Assembly: GCA_040414495.1 (NCBI GenBank) | Contig: JBEDUI010000034.1 | Coordinates: 1-9,388 of the forward strand | Source: DATAVB01 sp040414495 | GTDB taxonomy: Bacteria; Actinomycetota; Actinomycetes; Mycobacteriales; QHCD01 | Reading direction: 5' to 3' | DNA length: 9,388 nucleotides | Shown here: positions 1-5,646 of the stretch, piece after piece | How positions within the stretch are numbered: the first letter of the stretch is position 1 | Layout: the number at the start of each line of letters is the position of its first letter | The notes under the pieces: model-generated | The model's database searches: none | What the model was told of the DNA's origin: nothing | What the model saw: only the letters and a program-made list of their open reading frames with translations | Made by a program: the position numbers and the translations under genes

Positions 1-146
1 CCTTCATCCAACCATTCGCTGTAGTCCGAAACCGGAAATGCCTGCCGGCGCCCGGACTGAGACTCGTCGTACGGCCTGGTCATCGACGTGCTGCTCCCCT
101 GGTGTACTGAAGACGTCCACGAGACGCCTACCTGCCTCACGCAAGC

Positions 147-160
147 GTACTAAATGGTCC
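147..160 (+). promoter_or_regulatory. Operator-like site GKAC-N6-GTCC, copy 1
   Basis: GTAC-TAAATG-GTCC, an imperfect palindrome that matches five other non-coding sites in this window. It lies about 260 bp upstream of TetR-A. A looser version with seven spacer bases (GTAC-N7-GTCC) is at 104-118. Its role as a TetR operator is inferred from recurrence and position. Confidence 0.35.
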
Positions 161-380
161 AGTCTTCATACGACTACTACGACACCGAGAATTGCCTTGT
201 CGTTCTTAAGTGATACACGACCTGCGGCCTCGAGACAGTCTTGGACACGACGATGATGGACCGCTGTGCAATGGACTTGAGGGCCCGAACGACGGGTACA
301 GTAACACCGTGGACGATCTATTGGGCACCGAACGATATTACGACGCCTCGCATAAATCGACAACAATCTGGACGCAATAG
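154..380 (+). pseudogene. Possible relic ORF, two abutting frames
   Basis: An ATG at 154 opens a 19-codon frame (MVQSSYDYYDTENCLVVLK) that stops at 211-213. A GTG at 210 then opens a different frame of 56 codons to TAG at 378-380. Its product is acidic and rich in Asp, Tyr and Asn, with segments such as GPNDGYSNTVDDLLGTERYY. The two pieces may be one small gene split by a frameshift, or chance open stretches. No Shine-Dalgarno sequence precedes either start and no family is recognised. The ATG lies inside the operator-like site at 147-160, which argues against it being a real start. Confidence 0.2.
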
Positions 381-386
381 TCCAGA
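367..386. promoter_or_regulatory. Perfect inverted repeat upstream of TetR-A, probable operator
   Basis: TCTGGAC-GCAATA-GTCCAGA: two perfect 7-bp arms around a 6-bp spacer, ending 36 bp before the ATG of TetR-A. The core GGAC-N6-GTCC fits the pattern shared with other sites in the window. Size, symmetry and position are those of an autoregulatory TetR operator overlapping the promoter. No convincing -35/-10 pair can be assigned. Confidence 0.55.
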
Positions 387-422
387 ATTGGATTCGGCTC
401 GCCGTGCGAAAGGGGGCGCGCC

Positions 423-1055
423 ATGTGCGCCATGCGGCGTGATCACCTCACGAGTCGCGGCGCGGCAACGAAGGCAAAACTCATTGAAGCTGCTGCCGAC
501 CTCATGCTGATGCACGGGGTCGCCGCGACCACGCTCGATGAAATTCGCGTTCGTAGTGGCACAAGCAAGTCGCAGCTGTATTGGCACTTTCCGGACAAGC
601 GGGCGCTCGTTCTGGAAGTCGCCCAGTACCGAGTCAGACAAGTCCTGCATCGCGAGCAGATACCCCTGGCGAGGCTTGCGTCGGTCAGTGGCCTCGAACA
701 GTGGAAGGACCATGTGGTTGCTCGGTGCGGGGCGCCGGGGGGCGTGTACGGCTGCGTGTTGGGTTCAATGGCAACCGAACTATCCGAACAGGACGAGGAT
801 GTCCGCGCTGTCCTCAAGCACGCGTTCGCGGCGTGGCGGGAGCTGATCAGCGAAGGGCTGTCGCGTATGCGGGCCGCGGGCGTCTTGCGTGCCGACGCCG
901 ATCCCGATCGGCTTGCGACGCTTGTGATCGCCGCGCTGCAAGGCGGGCATGTGCTCGCACAGGTCCAGCAGGACACATCACCTATAGACCATGCCCTGAC
1001 CGAGGCGATTGAACACGTGAAGAGCTACGAGCTCACCGCGCCGCCTTCAGCCTGA
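423..1055 (+). CDS. TetR/AcrR-family transcriptional regulator (TetR-A)
   Basis: This is a one-component, ligand-responsive DNA-binding repressor of 210 aa, a normal length for the family. Residues 14-60 form the N-terminal helical domain, with the HTH recognition segment SGTSKSQLYWHFPDKRALV, a textbook TetR signature. The C-terminal ligand domain contains GGVYGCVLGSMATEL (about 106-120) and ADPDRLATLVIAALQGG (about 159-175), typical of the branch with GCxLGS and LQGG motifs. AAAGGGGG at 409-416, six bases before ATG 423, supports this start; an in-frame ATG at 432 is the alternative. A perfect inverted repeat lies just upstream, so autoregulation is likely. The nearest co-directional gene is the GNAT gene at 1453, but a hairpin and 400 bp intervene. 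The N-terminal half closely resembles the TetR-C pseudogene at 8547. Its ligand and targets are unknown. Confidence 0.92.
   Translation: MCAMRRDHLTSRGAATKAKLIEAAADLMLMHGVAATTLDEIRVRSGTSKSQLYWHFPDKRALVLEVAQYRVRQVLHREQIPLARLASVSGLEQWKDHVVARCGAPGGVYGCVLGSMATELSEQDEDVRAVLKHAFAAWRELISEGLSRMRAAGVLRADADPDRLATLVIAALQGGHVLAQVQQDTSPIDHALTEAIEHVKSYELTAPPSA
791..804. promoter_or_regulatory. GGAC-N6-GTCC match inside TetR-A
   Basis: GGAC-GAGGAT-GTCC fits the recurring operator-like pattern exactly but lies within the TetR-A coding sequence, encoding part of the acidic loop QDEDV. It may be an intragenic site or a chance match. It is recorded because it bears on how specific the pattern is. Confidence 0.12.
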
Positions 1056-1083
1056 CATCGAGCGGAACGCGATCATGGATACT

Positions 1084-1097
1084 GTACCTCGGCGTCC
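1084..1097 (+). promoter_or_regulatory. Operator-like site GKAC-N6-GTCC, copy 2
   Basis: GTAC-CTCGGC-GTCC, in the same orientation as the other asymmetric copies. It overlaps the left arm of the hairpin at 1091-1111, so the GTCC half may be explained by the hairpin instead. Confidence 0.25.
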
Positions 1098-1111
1098 AAT
1101 AGGAGGACGCC
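1091..1111 (+). terminator. Hairpin, candidate terminator of TetR-A
   Basis: GGCGTCC and GGACGCC are perfect 7-bp arms around the 7-nt loop AATAGGA, starting 36 bp after the TetR-A stop. The stem is GC-rich but no U-tract follows, which is common for actinobacterial terminators. The left arm overlaps the operator-like site at 1084-1097 and the loop overlaps an AGGAGG, so the hairpin could instead be regulatory. Confidence 0.45.
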
Positions 1112-1117
1112 TCAGAG

Positions 1118-1159
1118 ATGAGAGACATCACCATCTGGCCCTGCCAGCATGGATGTTGA
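1118..1159 (+). other. 13-codon mini-ORF behind a perfect AGGAGG
   Basis: A consensus AGGAGG at 1101-1106 precedes ATG 1118 by 11 nt. The ORF encodes MRDITIWPCQHGC and stops at TGA 1157-1159. The frame beyond the stop stays protein-like for about 19 codons (DIFNAAIGDMKPYYTVHKY) before another stop. This suggests the 5' end of an eroded gene, or a chance SD-ATG pair. The ORF is too short to assign a function. Confidence 0.2.
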
Positions 1160-1194
1160 GACATTTTCAACGCAGCTATCGGAGATATGAAGCC

Positions 1195-1208
1195 GTACTA
1201 TACGGTCC
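1195..1208 (+). promoter_or_regulatory. Operator-like site GKAC-N6-GTCC, copy 3
   Basis: GTAC-TATACG-GTCC. It overlaps a second small palindrome, CCGTA-CTA-TACGG (1193-1205). It lies in the A/T-richer part of the intergenic region, about 245 bp upstream of the GNAT-1 start. It is assigned by similarity to the other copies only. Confidence 0.35.
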
Positions 1209-1405
1209 ACAAGTATTAGCAAAGCTAGCCCTGCCCTACCACGAACCGGCCCAGGCCGTAGATGCCTGCCTATGACCCGTATCGCACTCACAAGTCCAGT
1301 TCTCACATGAGATCGCACTGAAGTCTTCGTGTCGAGCTTGCAGTGAGCTATGGCATTGCGGCTCCCGCGAGCTGGGAGTCGCCGCATCAAAGAGTGCTGA
1401 ATTTT

Positions 1406-1419
1406 GGACCCGCGGGTCC
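1406..1419. promoter_or_regulatory. Perfect 14-bp palindrome upstream of GNAT-1
   Basis: GGACCCGCGGGTCC is its own reverse complement and ends 33 bp before the GTG start of GNAT-1. It also fits the GGAC-N6-GTCC pattern. Its position would allow a bound repressor to block transcription of the acetyltransferase genes. It could also form a small hairpin near the mRNA 5' end. Confidence 0.45.
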
Positions 1420-1452
1420 GCGAGGCTGGACGACGGAGAGTACGGTGTCGGC

Positions 1453-1980
1453 GTGAATCATGTGCTGGAGACCGAGCGGTTGGTCATCCGAGACTGGACA
1501 GTTGATGACGCCGAGAAGGCGTTGGGCATCTATGGCGTCGCGGATGTGGCGCGTTGGCTGACCCCGGCTATGGACCGGGTCGTTGATCTTCCTGCGATGC
1601 GTTCTGTCCTGCAGGCTTGGCACGAGATGTGCGCAAAAACCGTTCCACCCGGTGGACGGTGGGCCATCGAACACAAAGAGGACGGTCAGATAGTCGGTGG
1701 ACTTGGGATCCGACTGCTGCCGCCATTCGACGAGGACCTTGAGATCAGTTGGCAACTGAGCCCCGCCGCGTGGGGGAAGGGGTACGCGACCGAGGCCGGC
1801 CGAGAATTGATTCGCTGGGCATTCACGCAGGGCACCGATGAGCTATTCGCCGTGGCGCGTCCGAAAAACATCCGCGCCATCGCCACCGCCAAACGGCTCG
1901 GAATGAGCTGGGTCGGTGAGACTTCCAAGTACTACGGACTGACTCTGCAGGTGTTCCGCATCAGGCCGGGCGACTCGTAG
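1453..1980 (+). CDS. GNAT-family N-acetyltransferase, RimJ/RimL type (GNAT-1)
   Basis: This is a 175-aa acetyl-CoA-dependent N-acetyltransferase of the Acetyltransf_3 (RimJ/RimL-like) subfamily. The N-terminus LETERLVIRDWTVDDAEKA is the standard opening strand and helix of that family. Mid-protein GRWAIEHKEDGQIVGGLGIR forms the central strands. The acetyl-CoA pyrophosphate loop is WGKGYATEAGRELIRWAF (about residues 107-124). NIRAIATAKRLGMSWVGE (about 140-157) is the conserved C-terminal helix and strand. The GTG at 1453 fits the usual family N-terminus; GGAG at 1435-1438 is 14 nt away, so the RBS is weak, and an in-frame GTG at 1462 is possible. GNAT-2 starts 58 bp downstream on the same strand, so the two may share a transcript. 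The substrate (protein N-terminus, antibiotic or small amine) cannot be told. Confidence 0.9.
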   Translation: MNHVLETERLVIRDWTVDDAEKALGIYGVADVARWLTPAMDRVVDLPAMRSVLQAWHEMCAKTVPPGGRWAIEHKEDGQIVGGLGIRLLPPFDEDLEISWQLSPAAWGKGYATEAGRELIRWAFTQGTDELFAVARPKNIRAIATAKRLGMSWVGETSKYYGLTLQVFRIRPGDS

Positions 1981-2038
1981 AGCCAGACAGCCTCCACGTA
2001 CGGCACACCATCGACGTTCGTCCCCGAAAGGACCTATC

Positions 2039-2473
2039 ATGACCAGTCCCATCAAGCCTGACCGTTATCAATCCGACGACACCGACGGGACCGGCACTCT
2101 CACCGAGGATCAGCAGGCCCTCATCGATCAGGTCGCCGACCCTGGGGCGAAAACCGACTCCGACCTCTTCCTGGTCAACGAGGAAGAGAACGGGATTTAC
2201 GACGCCATGAGCGGCGACACCAAGATCGGCGGTATCACCTACAGCCTCGCTGATGACCGGGTCGTGCTGCTCGCCGCGATGGTGTATCCCGAGTTCCGCC
2301 GCCAGGGCTTCGCGACGGAGATGATCCGCCGGGTCCTGGACGACGTCCGCGCGCAAGGAAAAACGGTGACGATCATCTGCCCGATCGTGCGTACCTTCAT
2401 CGACAAACACCCGCAGTACGAGGACGTTGTCGATCTGAAGCACCCCGGTGTGAGGAGCACACGGCACCGATGA
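2039..2473 (+). CDS. GNAT-family acetyltransferase, YjdJ/GCN5-related short type (GNAT-2)
   Basis: This 144-aa protein has its last ~90 residues matching the small YjdJ-like N-acetyltransferase family (GNAT_like, PF14542 type). The visible motifs are MVYPEFRRQGFATEMIRRVL, with the acetyl-CoA loop RRQGFA, followed by the CPIVRTFIDKHPQYEDVV signature (family form: CPfvxxyixxHPEY). The first ~45 residues are a hydrophilic, Asp-rich extension that most members lack. GAAAGGA at 2026-2032, six nt before ATG 2039, is a good RBS. It follows GNAT-1 closely and ends convergently with the MFS gene. Members of this family have unknown physiological substrates; an amino-group acetylation role is inferred from the fold. 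Confidence 0.87.
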   Translation: MTSPIKPDRYQSDDTDGTGTLTEDQQALIDQVADPGAKTDSDLFLVNEEENGIYDAMSGDTKIGGITYSLADDRVVLLAAMVYPEFRRQGFATEMIRRVLDDVRAQGKTVTIICPIVRTFIDKHPQYEDVVDLKHPGVRSTRHR

Positions 2474-2524
2474 ACTTCCAGGGCAACCTGATGTGGCCCA
2501 AGACGTGCCGGCTATTCAGGGCGC

Positions 2525-2541
2525 CGAGGGTCACTACCTCG
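2525..2541. terminator. Weak hairpin between convergent GNAT-2 and MFS genes
   Basis: CGAGG and CCTCG arms enclose a 7-nt loop in the 79-bp gap between the two convergent stops. The stem is only 5 bp and no T-tract follows on either strand. It is the best terminator candidate in the gap, but weak. Confidence 0.2.
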
Positions 2542-2552
2542 CTCGGTTCTGC

Positions 2553-3845
2553 TCATTCCCTCCGGGCGAGTGTCAGGAACGGCCTCGCCACGGCAGCGAG
2601 CGCGGCGGAGGCAAGGACAACGAAGCCCGCCGTGAGGAAGACCGTCGGCAAACTTGTCGAGGAAACCAGGATCGCGCCGAGGCCCGACCCCGCCGCCACG
2701 GCTATCTGAAGGTTCGTCACATTCACCGCCGACGCGGCCTCAGGGGTCTCCGGGGCCGCGTCGAGTATCCAGACCAGCGTTCCGGGATTCACGATTCCCC
2801 AAAACAGGCCCCACAGCACGAGCAACAGGCCAGCCAGCCAGGGCAAGGTGCCAGCGCTCGCTAGCCCGGTGAGCAATACGGCCACCACCGTCGCCGCCCC
2901 GGCGAAACTGCCGATCACCCCGCGCTTGAACAGCGATCCGGCGACCAGTGAGCCGACGATGCCACCGCAGCCGTAGATGACGTACAGCACGGTGACCACG
3001 CCGCTGGACAGATGCGTGTGGTCCAGCAGGAACGGGGTGATGTACGTCCAGGCGGTGAACTGCCCGATGAACACCAGCGCTCCCGCGGCCATCCCGAACC
3101 GGGCGGGCCGCCGCGTCACGACTCCCACGAGATCACGCAGGTGCGTACGCCTGTCCGGCGGAATACCCGGCAGCAGGACCGTCTGCGCGACCACGACGAG
3201 CAGTGTCGCCGCCGCCGCGGCGGCGAACGTGAGACGCCAGCCGATGAGATCGCCGAGGAGCTGACCCACCGGCAACCCCACCACCGTTCCACCCGAAATA
3301 CCCGCCGCGATGATGGTGATGGCACGAGTGCCGCCGGCCCGGCCAACGAGCTTGGGCCCGACCGGTGCGACCACGGTCCAGAAGGCTCCGAGCGTAGCGC
3401 CGAAGAGCATACGGGCGATCAGCACCACGACGAAGTCCGGCGCCACCGCGACGACCGCGTTCGATACCAGCACCGTCAGACCAAGGACGAGGATGACCGA
3501 GCGCCGATCGAAGCGACCAGAGCCGAGGAAGAACAACGGCGCCGACACCGCGGCGCTGAATCCCGGCACGAGCACCATCAGCCCCGCCAGGCCAAGCGAG
3601 ACATGCAGTCCGTCGGCGATCCGCGGCAGCAGCCCTACCGGCATCGTCTCGGTCATGACGACGACGAACGCGCCGAGCGCTACAGCAGCCACGGACGCCC
3701 AGCCCCGCCTACCACCGAGCTCCGAGTCAGGGGCGACAGGGGCGGTCGCGGGTTGGCTCGGGACGGCCCCGGCGCACGACGAGGCCGCGACCACGCGCAC
3801 CCGCGGTGCACGGTCTGTCGGCGTTGTCTCTTCGGTTTCGATCAT
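2553..3845 (-). CDS. MFS transporter, DHA1 (12-TM drug:H+ antiporter) family
   Basis: This 430-aa inner-membrane transporter, of normal length for 12-TM MFS, probably exports small molecules against proton influx. After a ~45-residue cytoplasmic N-terminus, TM1 (about 50-75) contains GAFVVVMTETMPVGLLPRIA. The TE..P.GLLP motif is diagnostic of the AraJ/PbuE-like DHA1 group. The loop 2-3 motif is present in shortened form (GSGRFDRRSVILV). TM4 and TM5 carry LIARMLFGATLGAFWTVVAP and SGGTVVGLPVGQLLGDLIGW, the latter being motif C-like (antiporter). The C-terminal half repeats the six-helix pattern, ending LTLARRE. CGGAG five nt before ATG 3845 supports the start. It lies downstream of the PEP mutase-like gene on the same strand with a 124-bp gap. 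No dedicated regulator adjoins it. The substrate is unknown. Confidence 0.94.
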   Translation of the reverse strand: MIETEETTPTDRAPRVRVVAASSCAGAVPSQPATAPVAPDSELGGRRGWASVAAVALGAFVVVMTETMPVGLLPRIADGLHVSLGLAGLMVLVPGFSAAVSAPLFFLGSGRFDRRSVILVLGLTVLVSNAVVAVAPDFVVVLIARMLFGATLGAFWTVVAPVGPKLVGRAGGTRAITIIAAGISGGTVVGLPVGQLLGDLIGWRLTFAAAAAATLLVVVAQTVLLPGIPPDRRTHLRDLVGVVTRRPARFGMAAGALVFIGQFTAWTYITPFLLDHTHLSSGVVTVLYVIYGCGGIVGSLVAGSLFKRGVIGSFAGAATVVAVLLTGLASAGTLPWLAGLLLVLWGLFWGIVNPGTLVWILDAAPETPEAASAVNVTNLQIAVAAGSGLGAILVSSTSLPTVFLTAGFVVLASAALAAVARPFLTLARRE

Positions 3846-3919
3846 GTGTGCTCCGGGCCTATCGCTGGTGATCGCCGTACCAGGCTCTGGCGCGATGCCG
3901 GGTCGCGGTGATGGTGATC

Positions 3920-3937
3920 GCGGCCGTGCCGGGCCGC
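3920..3937 (-). terminator. GC-rich hairpin after the PEP mutase-like gene
   Basis: GCGGCC and GGCCGC arms (6 bp) enclose the loop GTGCCG, 32 bp beyond the stop codon at 3970. It is a plausible terminator or processing hairpin separating this gene from the MFS gene. GC-rich DNA makes such hairpins common, so support is modest. Confidence 0.3.
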
Positions 3938-3969
3938 AGTTGCGGCAACGAGGCGGTCGCGCGGCCGCG

Positions 3970-4791
3970 TCAGCCCTTGATCAGGTCGATGATGTGGCCG
4001 AAGTTGAGATTTGATGCGAGCGCCGTCAGATCTCCCTTTGCAAGCTTCGCGGCAGCTTCCTGTGCAGCTGCAAGGGCGTGCGTGTACGGATCGACGCCGA
4101 GACTGATTCGGCGGACACCAACCGCCTGCAGGTCGGCGAGGGTCGCTGTGTCCCGAGGGCTGACCAGCACGTTGACCGGCTTCGGGGCGACAGCTTTGAT
4201 GACTGCGCTAATGGAAGCCATGTCCGGCAGGTTCGGCGCGTAGAGGACGTCAGCTCCTGCCTCCGCATAAGCGGAAAGACGGCGGATGGTGTCATCGATA
4301 TCGGAAATCCCCCACAAGAAATTGTCCGTACGACCGGTCAGGACGATCTGTCCGCGCGCAGCCGCAGCAGCGGATTCCATACGACGAACCGCGTCATCGA
4401 AGTCGCGAATCGGCTTGGCGGGGTCACCAGTGGTGTCCTCGACTCCGATGCCAGCTAGACCGCGGGCAATGGCAGCGTCGACAGTCGCTCCGACATCGTC
4501 GGGAGTGTCGCCATAGCCGTCCTCAAAGTCGCCATTGATCGGCAGGCCACTTACGGACGTGAGCAGCGCGGCATGGTCGAGGTGCTCGTCGCGGCTGATG
4601 GCGTGGATGCCGTCGATCCGGCCCAGTGTCGCGGCGAAAGCCGCGGAAGAGGTCGCGATGGACTTGAATCCTGCCTCTTTGAAGAGCAGGGCCGACGGCC
4701 CATCCCATACGTTGGGCATGATGAACGTATCGGGGCCGCGGTGAAGTTCGGCAAACTGTTCGTAGCGTGCCTGGGCCGCGATATCAGACAT
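3970..4791 (-). CDS. Isocitrate lyase/PEP mutase family enzyme
   Basis: This 273-aa cytoplasmic TIM-barrel enzyme belongs to the isocitrate lyase/phosphoenolpyruvate mutase superfamily (PF13714 type), which makes or breaks C-C or P-C bonds next to an oxyacid. Visible elements are DTFIMPNVWDGPSALLFKEAG (21-41), GFKSIATSSAA (41-51), the Mg-binding strand PINGDFEDGYGD (84-95), GIGVEDTTG (114-122) and ILTGRTDNFLWG-type strand residues 149-161. The flexible catalytic loop (KRCGH in 2-methylisocitrate lyase, KNS in PEP mutase) is absent: GVED is followed by TTGDPAKPI. It is therefore neither a classical isocitrate lyase nor a proven PEP mutase, and the reaction is unknown. AAGGGA 11 nt before ATG 4791 is an acceptable RBS. 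It lies between the SnoaL-like and MFS genes on the same strand. Confidence 0.93.
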   Translation of the reverse strand: MSDIAAQARYEQFAELHRGPDTFIMPNVWDGPSALLFKEAGFKSIATSSAAFAATLGRIDGIHAISRDEHLDHAALLTSVSGLPINGDFEDGYGDTPDDVGATVDAAIARGLAGIGVEDTTGDPAKPIRDFDDAVRRMESAAAAARGQIVLTGRTDNFLWGISDIDDTIRRLSAYAEAGADVLYAPNLPDMASISAVIKAVAPKPVNVLVSPRDTATLADLQAVGVRRISLGVDPYTHALAAAQEAAAKLAKGDLTALASNLNFGHIIDLIKG

Positions 4792-4847
4792 AACCGAGCT
4801 GTCCCTTCTAAAATGTGCGGAATTCTTTCCGAAGCGATGGGATATCG

Positions 4848-4862
4848 GCAGCGATCAGCTGC
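4848..4862. promoter_or_regulatory. Inverted repeat upstream of the PEP mutase-like gene
   Basis: GCAGC-GATCA-GCTGC has perfect 5-bp arms and lies about 57 bp before the start of the minus-strand enzyme gene, a suitable place for an operator. The gap from 4792 to 4943 also holds a weaker hairpin (GCCTC/GAGGC, 4913-4930) just after the SnoaL-like stop. Both are short enough to be chance. Confidence 0.25.
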
Positions 4863-4943
4863 GACCGAGGTATATCCACGGCCACGCCGATGCCTTGCCC
4901 GAGGTCGGATTTGCCTCGCGACCAGGAGGCTCGCAGCGGTGCG

Positions 4944-5324
4944 TCAGGCGCCCGGCGCGATCGCACAGGCTGAAACGCAGACCCAGGTGCCCGCACGCTT
5001 CTGGTACACGTCCGTGTACAACGCGTCCTGCACCGCGCCATCAGCGATCATGGTGTACGAGACACGGCCGTGGATCAGAGCAACGTCACCGAGAATGCGA
5101 ACCTTGACTTCGCGCAGAGCTATGTCCTTGATGGGGCGGGGCTTTGCGATGTACTCGAGGTACTCCTCGCGGTTGCGCGTGATACCCGGAGTCTGCACGA
5201 TGAAATCTTCAGCGAGGAACTCGCTGAAGCGCTTGGCATCGCTGGCCTCGTCCGAGTGGATGTAGTCGAGATTGAGCTGCTCAAGGATCGCGAGATCCTC
5301 AGCGGACTGCTTGGTGTCGCTCAC
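4944..5324 (-). CDS. NTF2-like / SnoaL-DUF4440 family protein
   Basis: This 126-aa single-domain protein has the cone-shaped NTF2 fold, used by ketosteroid isomerases, polyketide cyclases and many small binding proteins. Residues 7-40 (AEDLAILEQLNLDYIHSDEA through RFSEFLAEDF) are the N-terminal helices. FIVQTPGITRNREEYLEYIA leads into the curved sheet, and the pattern RILGDVALIHGRVSYT (76-91) plus YTDVYQKRAGTWVCVSA (103-119) gives the closing strands characteristic of DUF4440. The start is GTG at 5324, with GGAG (5333-5336) eight nt upstream. It is transcribed ahead of the PEP mutase-like gene, 152 bp apart; a shared transcript is possible but not shown. It has no signal peptide. The ligand or reaction is unknown. 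Confidence 0.88.
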   Translation of the reverse strand: MSDTKQSAEDLAILEQLNLDYIHSDEASDAKRFSEFLAEDFIVQTPGITRNREEYLEYIAKPRPIKDIALREVKVRILGDVALIHGRVSYTMIADGAVQDALYTDVYQKRAGTWVCVSACAIAPGA

Positions 5325-5646
5325 GTTTCTTACTCCGTTTGTGTGGTGTGTGGTCGACTTCGGTGTGCAAAGCCGTAATCGTGCAACTGTCTAGTGTCGG
5401 TCCACCAGCGGCGTCTTACCGACGATGTTCCACGTTCTTCCCAACCAGAATATGGACCGCATTCGCCAATTGACAGCCGCTATTGGGTGACCAAACCCAC
5501 TCTACCGACACACGCTAGTTCGGATAAGACCTGGGCCACGCATCCCATTCTGTGGAATCATCCATTCCAAGAGAGAATCCACCGGTGCGCGGTGATCCAC
5601 AGCTCATTGCAACCAACGCACAATACGATCCACCAAGGAGATCATC
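5325..5646. other. Divergent intergenic region between SnoaL-like and DUF5709 genes
   Basis: A 322-bp region with no gene, which must contain the promoters of two divergent genes. It includes a TTGACA hexamer at 5470-5475 without a convincing -10 partner, a small TGGGT/ACCCA hairpin (5484-5499), and an inverted repeat at 5553-5569. A GGAAT at 5554 resembles a SigR/SigH -35 element, but no GTT follows at the right spacing. Confidence 0.4.
5553..5569. promoter_or_regulatory. Inverted repeat TGGAAT-N5-ATTCCA upstream of DUF5709 gene
   Basis: Perfect 6-bp arms surround CATCC, 77 bp before the GTG start. A partial third repeat (ATTC) lies just upstream at about 5547. Form and position suit a repressor or activator site. 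No known regulator consensus is recognised. Confidence 0.35.

Larger units (their letters stand above)
1..422. other. Non-coding or decayed region upstream of TetR-A
   Basis: No intact recognisable gene is present. Frame 1 from 61 to 213 has mostly G/C third positions and protein-like stretches (for example YGLVIDVLLPWCTEDVHE), but it is broken by TGA at 58, TAA at 151 and TGA at 211. A second open stretch follows in another frame (210-380). This looks more like eroded coding sequence than a designed intergenic region, but I do not recognise the source family. The stretch also holds operator-like sites at 147-160 and 367-386. Confidence 0.45.
1056..1452. other. Intergenic region of about 400 bp between TetR-A and GNAT-1
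   Basis: No convincing gene is present. An ORF at 1075-1275 lacks a ribosome binding site and any recognisable motif. Parts (about 1150-1230) are more A/T-rich than the flanking genes. The stretch contains a 7-bp GC-rich hairpin, an orphan AGGAGG with a 13-codon ORF, and three copies of the GKAC-N6-GTCC pattern (1084, 1195, 1406). It looks like a mix of regulatory DNA and eroded coding sequence. Confidence 0.5.

Noticed and set aside
1075..1275. 66-codon plus-strand ORF after TetR-A
   Set aside because: It has no ribosome binding site, runs through a hairpin and two operator-like sites, has mixed third-position composition and shows no recognisable motif.
2470..2709. ORF whose ATG overlaps the GNAT-2 stop (ATGA)
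   Set aside because: The overlap looks like translational coupling, but most of the frame is antisense to the MFS C-terminus and the product is low-complexity Ala/Thr/Arg-rich.
3012..3911. 299-codon plus-strand ORF opposite the MFS gene
   Set aside because: Its Arg/His/Asp-rich composition is the typical antisense shadow of a GC-rich membrane protein; the minus strand encodes a clear DHA1 transporter.
4913..4930. GCCTC/GAGGC hairpin as terminator of the SnoaL-like gene
   Set aside because: The stem is only 5 bp with an 8-nt loop, which is common by chance at this GC content.
4573..5265. 230-codon plus-strand ORF opposite the PEP mutase-like and SnoaL-like genes
   Set aside because: It spans two real minus-strand genes and their gap, has no RBS, and has no domain features.
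5554..5579. SigR/SigH-type promoter (GGAAT-N18-GTT) before the DUF5709 gene
   Set aside because: GGAAT is present, but the bases 18-19 nt later read ATC or TCC, not GTT. The GGAAT is better explained by the inverted repeat.
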